Shown here in pieces: positions 26,225 to 35,700 of a stretch of 64,000 bases of DNA. Origin of the DNA: Pedobacter faecalis (GTDB lineage: Bacteria; Bacteroidota; Bacteroidia; Sphingobacteriales; Sphingobacteriaceae); NCBI RefSeq assembly GCF_030182585.1, contig NZ_JARXOW010000001.1, positions 2,790,001-2,854,000 on the forward strand, given 5' to 3'. Position numbers and translations under genes: made by a program. The notes under the pieces were generated by a model. It was not told where the DNA came from and did not search any database. It worked only from the letters and a program-made list of their open reading frames with translations. The stretch's first letter is position 1, and each line of letters starts with the position of its first letter.

Positions 26225-27844
26225 CTTCTTCCGGAACCGACCTGCGATCATCAGCAACGCCAGCACAACAGAAATTCCGGATGAGGCAACAGGGATGATA
26301 TCGCCGTTCCTTACGTAGAAGGTTTGCTCGTCATTCAAGTTGATGTCGGCCTTAAGCGCGGTTTTTGTCCACCAGTCCGACTGTTTGATAATATCGCCGC
26401 GCTGATTAATAAACGCAGATATTCCCGTATTTGCAGATCGTACTACGTATCTCCTCGTCTCAACAGCACGTAATTTAGCATAAAGCAGGTGCTGGTCTTT
26501 CCCGGAAGTATTGCCCCACCAGCCATCGTTGGTAATGATGGCGATAAACTGGGCGCCATCTTTTACGGCCCGGGAGATCCACGCGCCCCATAAAGATTCA
26601 TAACAGATCACCGGTGCGGCTCCGATGCCGCTATGTGCAAAGAACACACCTGGGTTTTCCTGCCAGCCCCATCCGCCTACGGTGCCGCCCAGACCTTCAA
26701 ACACTGGGGCAAGCAACGCGCCAAGTGCCGGGAAAGGCATCTTTTCTACGCCCGGAACGAGTTTGGACTTATGATAGAACTGTACGTTAGGGGAATTTTC
26801 AACTTGCATGGCTGCATTGAAATTGTCATAAAAATCGCCCCGACCCGTGTTCTTGGCAGTGATTGTCGCCTTATCCGGATAGCGCTTTACCGTTTCTATT
26901 CCCGTTATAACGGTGCCGTTCTTGTATTTTGCAAGAAATTCCTGTATTTCTTCATACTGGTTGTTCTCCCTGATTCTCTCTTCATCAGCATAATTCGGCA
27001 CAGCGGTTTCCGGCCATATAAAATATTCTGTATTAACCTGGCCAACGGAATCTGACAGGCCCGTCAGGATGTCGAGCTGGCTGTTTACCGACAGGCTGCC
27101 GTATTTACTATAAGGGTCAATATTCGGTTGAACCACTACTACGTTGACCGGAACTTTCTCTTCTGCATAAGTGTGGTAACGGTATAGCGAGTAGGCGATC
27201 GGAAGGCCGGCGATAAGCACCCAAACCAGGGCACTTTTAAGCCGGTAACCTGTGCTGTTGCTTTTTGAAAATGACCGGTATATTTCAAAAACAGCAATGT
27301 TACTTAGCAGTACCCATAACGAACCGCCATATACCCCGGTGTATTCGTACCACTGTACCATTTCCACCATGCCGGAAAAGCCATTGCCGAGGGTCATCCA
27401 GGGAAAGGCGAGTTCCCATACCTGATGAAGGTATTCCATGGCAATATAAAAAGATACGAGCCCAAGATATCCAATATAACGGTTGGTGTTCCGTTTAAAG
27501 CGGTGGTAAAGCCAGAATGCAAAGGTCATGAGTGCTGCGCCTAAACCGTAGGGGATCAGCGAAATCAGAAAGGCAGTAAACGGATCATTATAGGCGCTAA
27601 TGGCATTGTATATCCAGTAGATAGAGGCCGTATTCCATATCAGGAAGGTGAGCCCTGCCGTCAGAAAGATGCGTTTTCCCCGTTTAACGCCCGCCCGCTC
27701 CTCTATCACCGAGATGGCAATGAGTAGCGGCACAAGTGCCACAAGCAGCAAGGGCGCTGCATAAGGGATAGGGGGCCAGGCAAGCCAAAGCAACAAAGCA
27801 CTGAGCAGGGCCAGGAAAAGAGGTTTATTGAACAATCGGATCAT
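26216..27844 (-). CDS. lnt: Apolipoprotein N-acyltransferase
   Basis: 542 residues. About seven membrane helices in the first 230 residues are followed by a periplasmic nitrilase domain with the Glu-Lys-Cys triad (FIWPETAVPNY, YHKSKLVPGVE, PVICYESLWG) and a last helix. It adds the third acyl chain to outer membrane lipoproteins, of which this window encodes at least PorW and GldB. It completes the pathway whose earlier enzyme LspA is encoded at 31794-32396. The PH/SHOCT gene ends 5 bases upstream. Confidence 0.96.
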   Translation of the reverse strand: MIRLFNKPLFLALLSALLLWLAWPPIPYAAPLLLVALVPLLIAISVIEERAGVKRGKRIFLTAGLTFLIWNTASIYWIYNAISAYNDPFTAFLISLIPYGLGAALMTFAFWLYHRFKRNTNRYIGYLGLVSFYIAMEYLHQVWELAFPWMTLGNGFSGMVEMVQWYEYTGVYGGSLWVLLSNIAVFEIYRSFSKSNSTGYRLKSALVWVLIAGLPIAYSLYRYHTYAEEKVPVNVVVVQPNIDPYSKYGSLSVNSQLDILTGLSDSVGQVNTEYFIWPETAVPNYADEERIRENNQYEEIQEFLAKYKNGTVITGIETVKRYPDKATITAKNTGRGDFYDNFNAAMQVENSPNVQFYHKSKLVPGVEKMPFPALGALLAPVFEGLGGTVGGWGWQENPGVFFAHSGIGAAPVICYESLWGAWISRAVKDGAQFIAIITNDGWWGNTSGKDQHLLYAKLRAVETRRYVVRSANTGISAFINQRGDIIKQSDWWTKTALKADINLNDEQTFYVRNGDIIPVASSGISVVLALLMIAGRFRKKLR

Positions 27845-27849
27845 TTGTC

Positions 27850-28494
27850 TTATAAGCTCGCTAAGATGTCAGCCTTTTTTGCCTCGTACTCATCCTGCGT
27901 GATCAGTTGCTTATCATATAGTGTCTTCAGTTTTCTCAGCTTTAGGGTAGTTTCATCTTCTTGCTCAACAGGCTGGGGAGCCGGTGCTACCGGTGTTTCT
28001 ACATAGGGTTTTTCAAAAGTCGGCTTATCATTGGCCAGCGTATTCAGCGTCACCTGCGATGCTGACGAACGCTTCTCTTCAAGCTCCAGCTCACGCTGTT
28101 CCTGCTTGTAGTTTTCGAGCTGTGCCGAGGTGATCTGGTAAAGCTTCCGTGCCTGCACCTTCGGGATGTAGTCTGTTACAATATTTTCACCCTGCAGCGG
28201 CACGCAGATAAACTTAGCGCCGAATATTTCCTCCTTAAATGATACTTCCTTAATGCTCTTCCAGGAAATATCCTTAAAATTCATCGTGATACCGAAATTT
28301 GCCGGCTCGCAATAGAAGATGCGTTTGTTGCTTACCGCGATGCAATCAGGCAGAATATTTACAGCCGGCTTTTTTTGGACGGCCATGTAAAGCAGCTCTT
28401 CGCCGGCAAAAAGCATGTCCACCAGTTTGCCCAAAACTTTCTCTACCGCTTTCGGGTCTTGCTCTTCACCTAAAAATCTATCTATCACTATCAT
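27850..28494 (-). CDS. PH-like domain protein with C-terminal SHOCT domain
   Basis: 214 residues from the ATG at 28494 (MIVIDRFLGEEQDPKAVEKV); an upstream start would add a basic stretch inside rsmI. Residues of about 20-130 look like a bacterial PH domain (LPDCIAVSNKRIFYCEP, then NFKDISWKSIKEVSFKEE). A Gln/Glu-rich coil and a Pro/Val-rich linker follow. The last 32 residues form a SHOCT motif (LRKLKTLYDKQLITQDEYE). Such proteins are thought to be oligomeric adaptors. No catalytic residues are visible. It overlaps the rsmI end by 17 bases. Confidence 0.8.
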   Translation of the reverse strand: MIVIDRFLGEEQDPKAVEKVLGKLVDMLFAGEELLYMAVQKKPAVNILPDCIAVSNKRIFYCEPANFGITMNFKDISWKSIKEVSFKEEIFGAKFICVPLQGENIVTDYIPKVQARKLYQITSAQLENYKQEQRELELEEKRSSASQVTLNTLANDKPTFEKPYVETPVAPAPQPVEQEDETTLKLRKLKTLYDKQLITQDEYEAKKADILASL

Positions 28495-29203
28495 AATGTT
28501 TTTTCGCTTTTTTTTCCTCAGCCTTGCCGGCAATACAAATTACGAATTCTCCCTTTAATATATTGTTTTCGAAATGTGATTTAATTTCTGTTAACGTACC
28601 TCTGACCGTTTCTTCGTAAAGTTTGGTCAGCTCCCGGCTCACAGAAGCCTGGCGATCGGCACCCATCACCTCCATAAACTCTTCCAATGCTTTAAGCAGG
28701 CGGTGCGGGCTTTCATAAAGCACTATGGTGCGTTCCTCTTCTGCAAGTTTCTTGAGTCGTGTATGCCGCCCTTTCTTAACCGGCAGAAAACCTTCAAAAA
28801 CAAAGGCGTCCGCTGGCAGACCGGAGTTAACAAGTGCTGGGACAAACGCGGTAGCCCCCGGAAGGCACTCCACTTCCAGCCCGTTTTGCAGGGCAGTACG
28901 AACCAGCAGGAAACCGGGGTCTGAGATGGCTGGCGTGCCTGCGTCAGATATCAGGGCAACCTTCTTTCCTTCCTTCAAGAATCGGACAATCTCCGCACTC
29001 GCCTGGTGCTCATTATGTTGATGATGGGCATAGGCTTTTTTGTCGATACCAAAATGCTTCAGTAAGGGCGCACTGGTTCGGGTATCCTCAGCCAGGATCA
29101 CATCGGCCTCTTTCAGCACACGAATCGCCCGGAAGGTCATGTCTTCCAGGTTTCCGATCGGCGTAGGCACGAGAAATAGCTTCCCTGCTGTAAGGTTATC
29201 CAT
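28478..29203 (-). CDS. rsmI: 16S rRNA C1402 2'-O-methyltransferase RsmI
   Basis: 241 residues. It methylates the ribose of C1402 in 16S rRNA using S-adenosylmethionine. The TP_methylase family motifs are present: PTPIGNLEDMTFRAIRVL near the N-terminus, EDTRTSAPLLKHF, LISDAGTPAISDPG and LYESPHRLLKALEE. It is divergent from serS, with about 30 bases between start codons, and its 3' end overlaps the PH/SHOCT gene. Confidence 0.95.
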   Translation of the reverse strand: MDNLTAGKLFLVPTPIGNLEDMTFRAIRVLKEADVILAEDTRTSAPLLKHFGIDKKAYAHHQHNEHQASAEIVRFLKEGKKVALISDAGTPAISDPGFLLVRTALQNGLEVECLPGATAFVPALVNSGLPADAFVFEGFLPVKKGRHTRLKKLAEEERTIVLYESPHRLLKALEEFMEVMGADRQASVSRELTKLYEETVRGTLTEIKSHFENNILKGEFVICIAGKAEEKKAKKHYDSDR

Positions 29204-29212
29204 AACTCTTAT

Positions 29213-29220
29213 TATCTTTG
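29213..29220 (+). promoter_or_regulatory. Putative promoter -7 element for serS
   Basis: TATCTTTG fits TAnnTTTG exactly and lies 16 bases before the serS ATG at 29236. A CTG at 29188-29190, 22 bases upstream, could serve as a weak -33 element. The position supports the ATG at 29236 as the real start. Confidence 0.5.
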
Positions 29221-29235
29221 GTGAAAAATAGAATA

Positions 29236-30507
29236 ATGCTGCAAGTTAATTATATCCGCGAAAATAGAGATAAAGTTTTAGAACGACTGAGTGTAAGACA
29301 CTTTAAGCAACCTGAACTGGTCGACGAAATTATTCGGGCCGATGAGGAGCGCAGGCAGTTTCAAACTTCGCTGGATAATCTTTCTGCACGTGCCAATGCA
29401 CTTGCAAAGCAGATCGGCGAATTGATGCGAGCTGGCAAAAAGGATGAGGCAGAACAGCTTAAAGCTGAGACGACTGCGGGCAAGGAACAGCAAAAGCAGT
29501 TATCCGAGCAGTTATCCGCTTCGGAAGAATTGCTTCAAGCGCTGCTTGTGCAGTTGCCGAACCTCCCATATAAACTTGTAAAAGCAGGCGGCGGCGCCGA
29601 TGATAATGAGACCGTCTATGTGCACGGCGAACCGGTTCAGCTTCCTTCAGGAGCATTGCCGCATTGGGAGCTTGCAGCCAAATATGACATAATAGATTTT
29701 GAGCTTGGTACAAAAATCTCGGGCGCTGGCTTTCCGGTGTATAAAGGGAAAGGGGCACGCCTGCAACGGGCGCTGATCAACTTTTTTCTGGATCGTGCCA
29801 CGGCTGCAGGCTATAGGGAAATGCAGGTACCGCACCTGATCAACGAAGCTTCAGGCTTCGGTACAGGTCAGCTGCCCGACAAAGAAGGGCAGATGTACCA
29901 TGCAGGAACAGATAATCTGTTTCTCATACCTACTGCAGAGGTTCCGGTCACCAATCTGTACCGGGATGTGATCTTAAAAGAAGACGAGCTTCCAATAAAA
30001 AATACTGCTTATACGCCTTGTTTCCGTAGGGAAGCAGGATCGTACGGCGCACATGTCCGCGGTCTTAACCGCCTGCACCAGTTCGATAAAGTGGAAGTGG
30101 TACAGGTTGCCCATCCGGATAAATCATACGACATCCTGGAAGAGATGAGCAGTTACGTGCAGTCGTTGTTGCGCGACCTCGGCTTGCATTACCGCGTCTT
30201 GCGGCTGTGTGGGGGCGACATGGGTTTTGCATCAGCAATGACCTACGATATGGAAGCCTGGAGTGCTGCGCAGCAGCGCTGGCTGGAAGTGTCTTCTGTG
30301 TCCAATTTTGAAACTTTTCAGAGTAACCGGCTCAAACTTCGGTTCAAAGGCGCTTCTGGCAAAACACAACTGGCCCATACCCTAAACGGAAGTGCACTGG
30401 CCCTGCCGCGTATTGTGGCGGCTTTGCTGGAGAACAACCAGACCGAAAGCGGTATCCGTTTACCGGAAGTACTTGTGCCCTATGCGGGATTTGAGTACAT
30501 CAGCTAG
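29236..30507 (+). CDS. serS: Seryl-tRNA synthetase
   Basis: 423 residues from the ATG at 29236 (MLQVNYIRENRDKVLERLS); the frame extends 18 bases further up, into the promoter. The N-terminal long coiled-coil arm (about residues 25-100) binds the serine tRNA variable arm. The class II catalytic core shows motif 2 (CFRREAGSYGAHVRGLNR) and motif 3 (LNGSALALPRIVAALLE). A clean terminator follows the stop codon. Confidence 0.98.
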   Translation: MLQVNYIRENRDKVLERLSVRHFKQPELVDEIIRADEERRQFQTSLDNLSARANALAKQIGELMRAGKKDEAEQLKAETTAGKEQQKQLSEQLSASEELLQALLVQLPNLPYKLVKAGGGADDNETVYVHGEPVQLPSGALPHWELAAKYDIIDFELGTKISGAGFPVYKGKGARLQRALINFFLDRATAAGYREMQVPHLINEASGFGTGQLPDKEGQMYHAGTDNLFLIPTAEVPVTNLYRDVILKEDELPIKNTAYTPCFRREAGSYGAHVRGLNRLHQFDKVEVVQVAHPDKSYDILEEMSSYVQSLLRDLGLHYRVLRLCGGDMGFASAMTYDMEAWSAAQQRWLEVSSVSNFETFQSNRLKLRFKGASGKTQLAHTLNGSALALPRIVAALLENNQTESGIRLPEVLVPYAGFEYIS

Positions 30508-30528
30508 CCCCGCTCTAATCGAGAGAAT

Positions 30529-30558
30529 AAAAAAAGCTTCCCGAGGGAAGCTTTTTTT
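30529..30558. terminator. Bidirectional terminator between serS and the 30595 gene
   Basis: AAGCTTCCC (30534-30542) and GGGAAGCTT (30545-30553) form a stem, with an A run before and a T run after, so it works on both strands for the convergent genes. Confidence 0.85.
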
Positions 30559-30594
30559 CATAGATAGATTATATAGGTAGTTAGTATGCGTGGT

Positions 30595-30909
30595 CTACAA
30601 GATCAGGATCAACAGCAGGATAATGATGATGATTGCACCAACCGACAGGTATACACCGCCGCTCATCGCACGTGCTTCCTGTTTCAGTTCCTTAAGTTCT
30701 TTACGTAAGGCTTTTCGCTCTTCTTTTGAAAGATCCGATTTGTCCATGTCACGGATTTCCTCAACGCGTGTTTTAATCCGCTCCAACTGTACTTTCTGCT
30801 CTGCAGTTAGTTCCGTTTTGGCTTTTTTATCCTTGTCTGCCGCGTAAGCAGTATCTGCGGTAATGGCTAGTGTAAATACCAGCGCCAACGAGTAAATAAA
30901 TTTTTTCAT
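30595..30909 (-). CDS. Small exported protein with C-terminal membrane helix
   Basis: 104 residues from the ATG at 30909 (MKKFIYSLALVFTLAITADT), which begins a signal peptide ending near AYAAD. The middle (about 27-78) is a highly charged helix, rich in Lys and Glu and likely coiled coil. The C-terminus is one very hydrophobic helix (IIIIILLLILIL) after a glycine pair. I recognise no named family. The topology suggests a periplasmic helix anchored in the inner membrane. It is monocistronic, flanked by terminators on both sides. Confidence 0.75.
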   Translation of the reverse strand: MKKFIYSLALVFTLAITADTAYAADKDKKAKTELTAEQKVQLERIKTRVEEIRDMDKSDLSKEERKALRKELKELKQEARAMSGGVYLSVGAIIIIILLLILIL

Positions 30910-30943
30910 AATGTTGAGTTTAATGATACAATGACAGAATAAC

Positions 30944-30974
30944 AAAAAACCTACCAAAACGTTTTGGTAGGTTT
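30944..30974 (-). terminator. Intrinsic terminator of the SIMPL-domain gene
   Basis: Bases 30947-30974 form a perfect 28-base palindrome (14-base arms, AAACCTACCAAAAC and its complement). On the minus strand a run of T follows (30949-30944). It lies about 45 bases beyond the stop codon of the 31019 gene. Confidence 0.85.
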
Positions 30975-31018
30975 CCGAATGTTGTTCGTGTGAAAGTGTC
31001 TTCTCAAGTAGTCAGCGC

Positions 31019-31726
31019 CTATCTTATCTCGAACACGGTATTCATTATGTAATTCAGCTTGATCTTCTTAAAGTCGATTTCTGCCGGGGCGTTGGCAGCG
31101 GCATCTGCACTTTCCGCCTTCATCATCATCACATTTCTGTACATCGGCTGAGGAAATTGTTCATTGTTGATCTCCTGGATGTCAATAACGCTACCCAGTT
31201 TTTCACCAAGTGCTTCAACAAGATAGGTCGCTTTCAATTTAGCGGCTTGCAGCGCTTTTATTTTAAGTTCCTTCTTCAGGTCCTCGATCTTCGAATAATC
31301 GTAGCTGTCGATATTGGTGTAGGCAATACCTTTCGGATCGATCGCTCCTATAATATCATTCCATTTATTCAGGTCAGTTACCTTCAGTTTGTACTGCTTG
31401 CTGGCCAGAAAATCCGGGTTCTTCTTCTTTTCAGTCACGTTATTATAACTGCTTAGATTATTGATCGTCAGATTCGATTTGTCGATTCCAGCGCGTTGCA
31501 CAGCAGCATAAAGCTGGTTTTCAAGCGTTGTAATATCTATCTTTTTCTTACTGTTGTTGTCTTTCAGGTATTCCTTAAGCGAAATCGACAAGTAAATTAT
31601 ATCCGGTGTTACCTCGGTTTCCGCAGACCCGCTAACGCTGATCTTTTTTCTGAGGTCTGCCTGCTGAGCCAGCGCACTGAAGCTAAAGAGTGCTGCTATG
31701 GCCAAAGTGAATAGTTTCTTCATCAT
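31019..31726 (-). CDS. SIMPL (DUF541) domain secreted protein
   Basis: 235 residues with a signal peptide (MKKLFTLAIAALFSFSALAQ; ATG at 31726 or 31723). The mature part begins with the SIMPL signature KISVSGSAETEVTPDIIYLS. The family is periplasmic or outer-membrane associated and is found across Gram-negative bacteria. The biochemical role is not defined. It ends in a clear terminator, and is probably transcribed alone. Confidence 0.88.
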   Translation of the reverse strand: MMKKLFTLAIAALFSFSALAQQADLRKKISVSGSAETEVTPDIIYLSISLKEYLKDNNSKKKIDITTLENQLYAAVQRAGIDKSNLTINNLSSYNNVTEKKKNPDFLASKQYKLKVTDLNKWNDIIGAIDPKGIAYTNIDSYDYSKIEDLKKELKIKALQAAKLKATYLVEALGEKLGSVIDIQEINNEQFPQPMYRNVMMMKAESADAAANAPAEIDFKKIKLNYIMNTVFEIR

Positions 31727-31793
31727 TCTTCGTTTTTTGTGTATTTGGAATTATGATGAAAAGAATGTGCCAATTCCACAAGCCTGCATATAA

Positions 31794-32396
31794 CTAATCC
31801 TCAACTACCTCATTGTTAGGGCCAATTTCTTCCTGCATATCTTCTTTAAAGTAAGTCTTCTGGAAGAGCAGGATAATCACAACACCCACAGATATGGCTG
31901 CGTCAGCGATATTGAATACCGGTCTGAAAAAGATATAATCTTCTCCGCCCCATATCGGGACCCACTGTGGGAAAACCCCTTTTAAGATGGGGAAGTAGAA
32001 CATATCTACCACCCGCCCGTGAAAAAGGCTGGCATACTCATAGATCACGCCGTAGAAAACAGAGTCAATAATGTTTCCAAGGGCCCCTGCAAAGATGAGG
32101 GCGACATTCAGAATAAGTCCCCTATGATATTTCTTCTGTATCAAATAATGCAATCCGTAACCAATTCCAGCCACGGCTGCGATGCGGAAAAGGGATAACG
32201 CAAGCTTGCCGAATTCACCGCCAAATTCGAGCCCGAAAGCCATTCCATTGTTTTCAGTGAAGTGTATAATGAACCAGTCGCCAATGATCTTGAACTCCTG
32301 GCCCAGATACATATTGGTTTTAATCCAGGTTTTTAAGGCCTGGTCGGCCACCAACACAAATAAAATAAGCAGTAAGGGTTTGGTATAGCCTTTCAT
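31794..32396 (-). CDS. lspA: Lipoprotein signal peptidase LspA
   Basis: 200 residues with four hydrophobic helices. The two catalytic aspartates are Asp131 (HGRVVDMFYF) and Asp165 (FNIADAAIS). It removes the signal peptide of diacylated prolipoproteins. About 15 residues are inserted between the two catalytic motifs compared with the enterobacterial enzyme, and the C-terminus has an acidic tail. Its ATG overlaps the stop of the DksA-like gene by one base (TAATG), so the two are coupled. Confidence 0.96.
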   Translation of the reverse strand: MKGYTKPLLLILFVLVADQALKTWIKTNMYLGQEFKIIGDWFIIHFTENNGMAFGLEFGGEFGKLALSLFRIAAVAGIGYGLHYLIQKKYHRGLILNVALIFAGALGNIIDSVFYGVIYEYASLFHGRVVDMFYFPILKGVFPQWVPIWGGEDYIFFRPVFNIADAAISVGVVIILLFQKTYFKEDMQEEIGPNNEVVED

Positions 32397-32776
32397 TATG
32401 ACTGCTTCAGTTTGGCTTCTATACTTAATGTAGCATGAGGCACGGCGCGTAAACGCTCCTTCTGAATCAGTTTACCAGTTTCCCTGCAAATACCATAAGT
32501 CTTATTTTCAATACGGACAAGAGCAGCTTCAAGGTTCTCGATGAACTTCTTTTGCCGCGCAGCCAATTGGTTAAGTTGTTCCTTCTCCAAGGTAGCGGAT
32601 CCGTCTTCAAGCGTTTTATATGTTCCTGAAGTATCCTCGGTACCATTAGAATTAGGGTTGCTCAATGAACTGCTTAGGTCAAGAAACTCTTCTCTCGCCA
32701 TGCGCAGTTTTTCCTGGATCAGTTCTTTAAATTCCTGCAATTCGCTGTCGGAATACCTGGTTTTTTCTTTTTCCAT
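32396..32776 (-). CDS. TraR/DksA-family protein with degenerate zinc finger
   Basis: 126 residues: an N-terminal coiled coil (about 8-85) and a short C-terminal domain with YGICRETGKLIQKERLRAVPH. In classic DksA this segment holds four zinc cysteines. Here only one Cys remains, and the others are Thr, His or absent. DksA-type proteins bind the RNA polymerase secondary channel, so a regulator of rRNA or stress transcription is likely. It sits between ileS (8-base gap) and lspA. Confidence 0.85.
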   Translation of the reverse strand: MEKEKTRYSDSELQEFKELIQEKLRMAREEFLDLSSSLSNPNSNGTEDTSGTYKTLEDGSATLEKEQLNQLAARQKKFIENLEAALVRIENKTYGICRETGKLIQKERLRAVPHATLSIEAKLKQS

Positions 32777-32784
32777 AATATAAT

Positions 32785-35700
32785 CTATTGTTGTGTAATC
32801 AAAATTTGTAGTTCAACATCATCGATTACTATTTTGTTTCCCTTGTCAATGCTTTCCGCTATCGCAATCTCGTCGGCCAAGATCTCCGAACAAATGTAAG
32901 TTTTATTTTGATCTACCGCGTCGGCAAGCTGTTTCTCATACTGTAATGTTACTTTAATACGGTCGGTCACCTCAAAGCCCATCTCCTTACGCAGATTCTG
33001 TATCCTGTTGATCAGTTCTCTTGATAAGCCTTCACGCTTCAGTGAATCTGTAATGGTCACGTCCAGTGCCACAGTCAGGCTGCCCATACTGGTCACCTGC
33101 CATCCCGGAATATCCTCAGCCATGATCTCCACATCTGTAAGCTGAATATCGTACCTGCCCTCCAATATAGCAATGTGACCATCTTTTTCCAGTGCGGCGA
33201 TGTCATCCTGATTGAAATCCGAGATTACCTGAGCAACCGCCTTCATGTCTTTACCGGCTTTCTGGCCTAATGCCTTAAAGTTCGGCTTTATCTTCTTGGT
33301 AATCAGTCCCGCCGTATCCGTGATATATTCAATATCCTTAATATTGGTTTCGGAAAGAATCAGCTCCTTTACCAGATCAACCCGCTCAGCAAATTTATTA
33401 TCGAGCACCGGAATAAGTATCCTGGCAAGAGGCTGCCTTACATTGATGCCTGTTTTTTTACGAAGAGATAAGACCATAGAAGAAATATCCTGAGCCAAAC
33501 GCATACGCTCATTCAGTTCCTCGTCTACCAGCTTGCTGTCAGCGTCAGGCAGCAAAGTGAGGTGTACCGACTCGCAGGTGTTTTTTGCGTTGCCGGCGTT
33601 CAGGTTCAGGAACAGCCAGTCCGCAAAGAATGGTGCGATTGGAGCCATCAATTGGGCTACGCTGTTCAGACAGGTGTACAGCGTTTCGTAAGCAGCCTTC
33701 TTGTCAGCGGTCATTTCTCCCTTCCAGAAACGGCGGCGCGACAAACGGATATACCAGTTGCTTAAATGCTCATCCACGAAGTTCTGAACAGCACGCGCCG
33801 CTTTGGTAGGTTCATAATTATTATAGCTTTCATCCACCTCGGCAATCAGATGCTGAAGTAGAGACAGTATCCACCGGTCAAGTTCACTGCGCTCCGCGAC
33901 AGGTGTTTGCTTATCAAGGTCTATCTCAAACTTATCAATGTTTGCGTAAAGGGCAAAAAATGCATACGTGTTGTACAAAGTGCCGAAGAACTTGCGCCTT
34001 ATCTCGGCAATACCTTCAATGTCAAACTTGAGGTTATCCCAGGGGTTTGCATTAGAGATCATATACCAGCGCGTAGCATCCGGACCAAACTCCGCGAGTG
34101 TTTTAAACGGATCCACCGCGTTACCCAGTCGTTTAGACATTTTCTGTCCATTCTTATCAAGAACCAAACCGTTAGATACCACGTTCTTGTAAGCGATCTT
34201 GTCGAACACCAGCGTACCAATGGCATGCAGGGTATAGAACCAGCCGCGTGTCTGATCCACGCCCTCAGCGATAAAGTCGGCCGGAAAATCCGTCTGTCCG
34301 TCCACTTTATCCTTGTTTTCAAACGGATAGTGCCATTGCGCATAAGGCATAGCGCCTGAATCAAACCATACGTCGATCAGGTCAGTTTCCCGTTTCATCG
34401 GTTTACCGGAAGGCGAAACAAGAACAACGTTGTCCACCACATTTTTGTGCAGATCAACAAGTTCATAGTTCTTGTCCGACATATTGCCGATCTCAAAGCC
34501 TTTAAACGGATTCTCCTGCTGGAATCCCGCAGCGATAGAAGCTTCGATGGCATGGTACAGTTCCTCCACAGATCCGATCACCACCTCCTCCTTTTTATCC
34601 TCTGTTCTCCATACCGGCAGCGGGATGCCCCAATACCTGGAACGGGATAAATTCCAGTCGTTCGCATTTTTAAGCCAGTTGCCAAAACGGCCTTCACCGG
34701 TAGCTTTAGGCTTCCAGTTGATCGTCTCGTTCAGTTCAAACATCCGGTCTTTTACATCGGTAACGCGTATAAACCAGGAGTCAAGAGGATAGTAGAGCAA
34801 GGGCTCATCCGTACGCCAGCTATGCGGATAGCTGTGAACATATTTCTCAACTTTAAAAGCTTTATTCTCTTCCTTCAGACGAATGGCAATCTCCACGTCA
34901 ACCGATTTTTCCGGCGCAGAGCCTGCATCATAGTATTCGTTCTTAACATATTTGCCGGCCAGGTCGCCCACGTGTGAAGTAAACCGGCCCTGCAAATCTA
35001 CCAAAGGCACCGGTATGCCATTGTTGTCGAGTACCAGCATAGGCGGCACCTCTGGTTTCGCTTCCCTCGCTACGCGGGCATCATCCGCACCAAAAGTCGG
35101 CGCCGTATGTACAATACCCGTACCGTCCTCTGTCGTTACAAAATCACCCGATATCACGCGGAAAGCATTTTCAGCATTTTGGTAAGGCAGCACATATTGC
35201 AGCAACTGCTCATAACGGATGCCCACCAGCTCGTCCCCCTTAAAAGAAGCAAGCACCTCGAAAGGAATCTTTTTATCACCCGCTTTAAAGTTTTGAAAGT
35301 CCTCAGCAGCGCTGCTTTCAAAATAGATCTTGTTGAACTGTTTGCCGAGCAAGGCTTTTGCAAGTATAACACTTACAGGTTCGAATGTATATTGGTTAAA
35401 AGACTTAACCAATACATACTCTATAGCCGGACCCACAGTCAGCGCCGTATTAGATGGTAAGGTCCAGGGCGTCGTCGTCCATGCCAGAAAATGAATATCA
35501 CCAAAACCCTGAAGAAAATCAGGCAGGGTGTCAGGCAGGGCCTTAAACTGCGCTACGATCGTCGTATCTGTTACATCGCGATAAGCACCTGGCTGATTCA
35601 CCTCGTGAGAGCTGAGCCCCGTTCCTGCCTTAGGGGAATAAGGCTGTATCGTATAGCCCTTATAAAGCAGCCCTTTATCGTAAATTTGCTTCAGGAGCCA

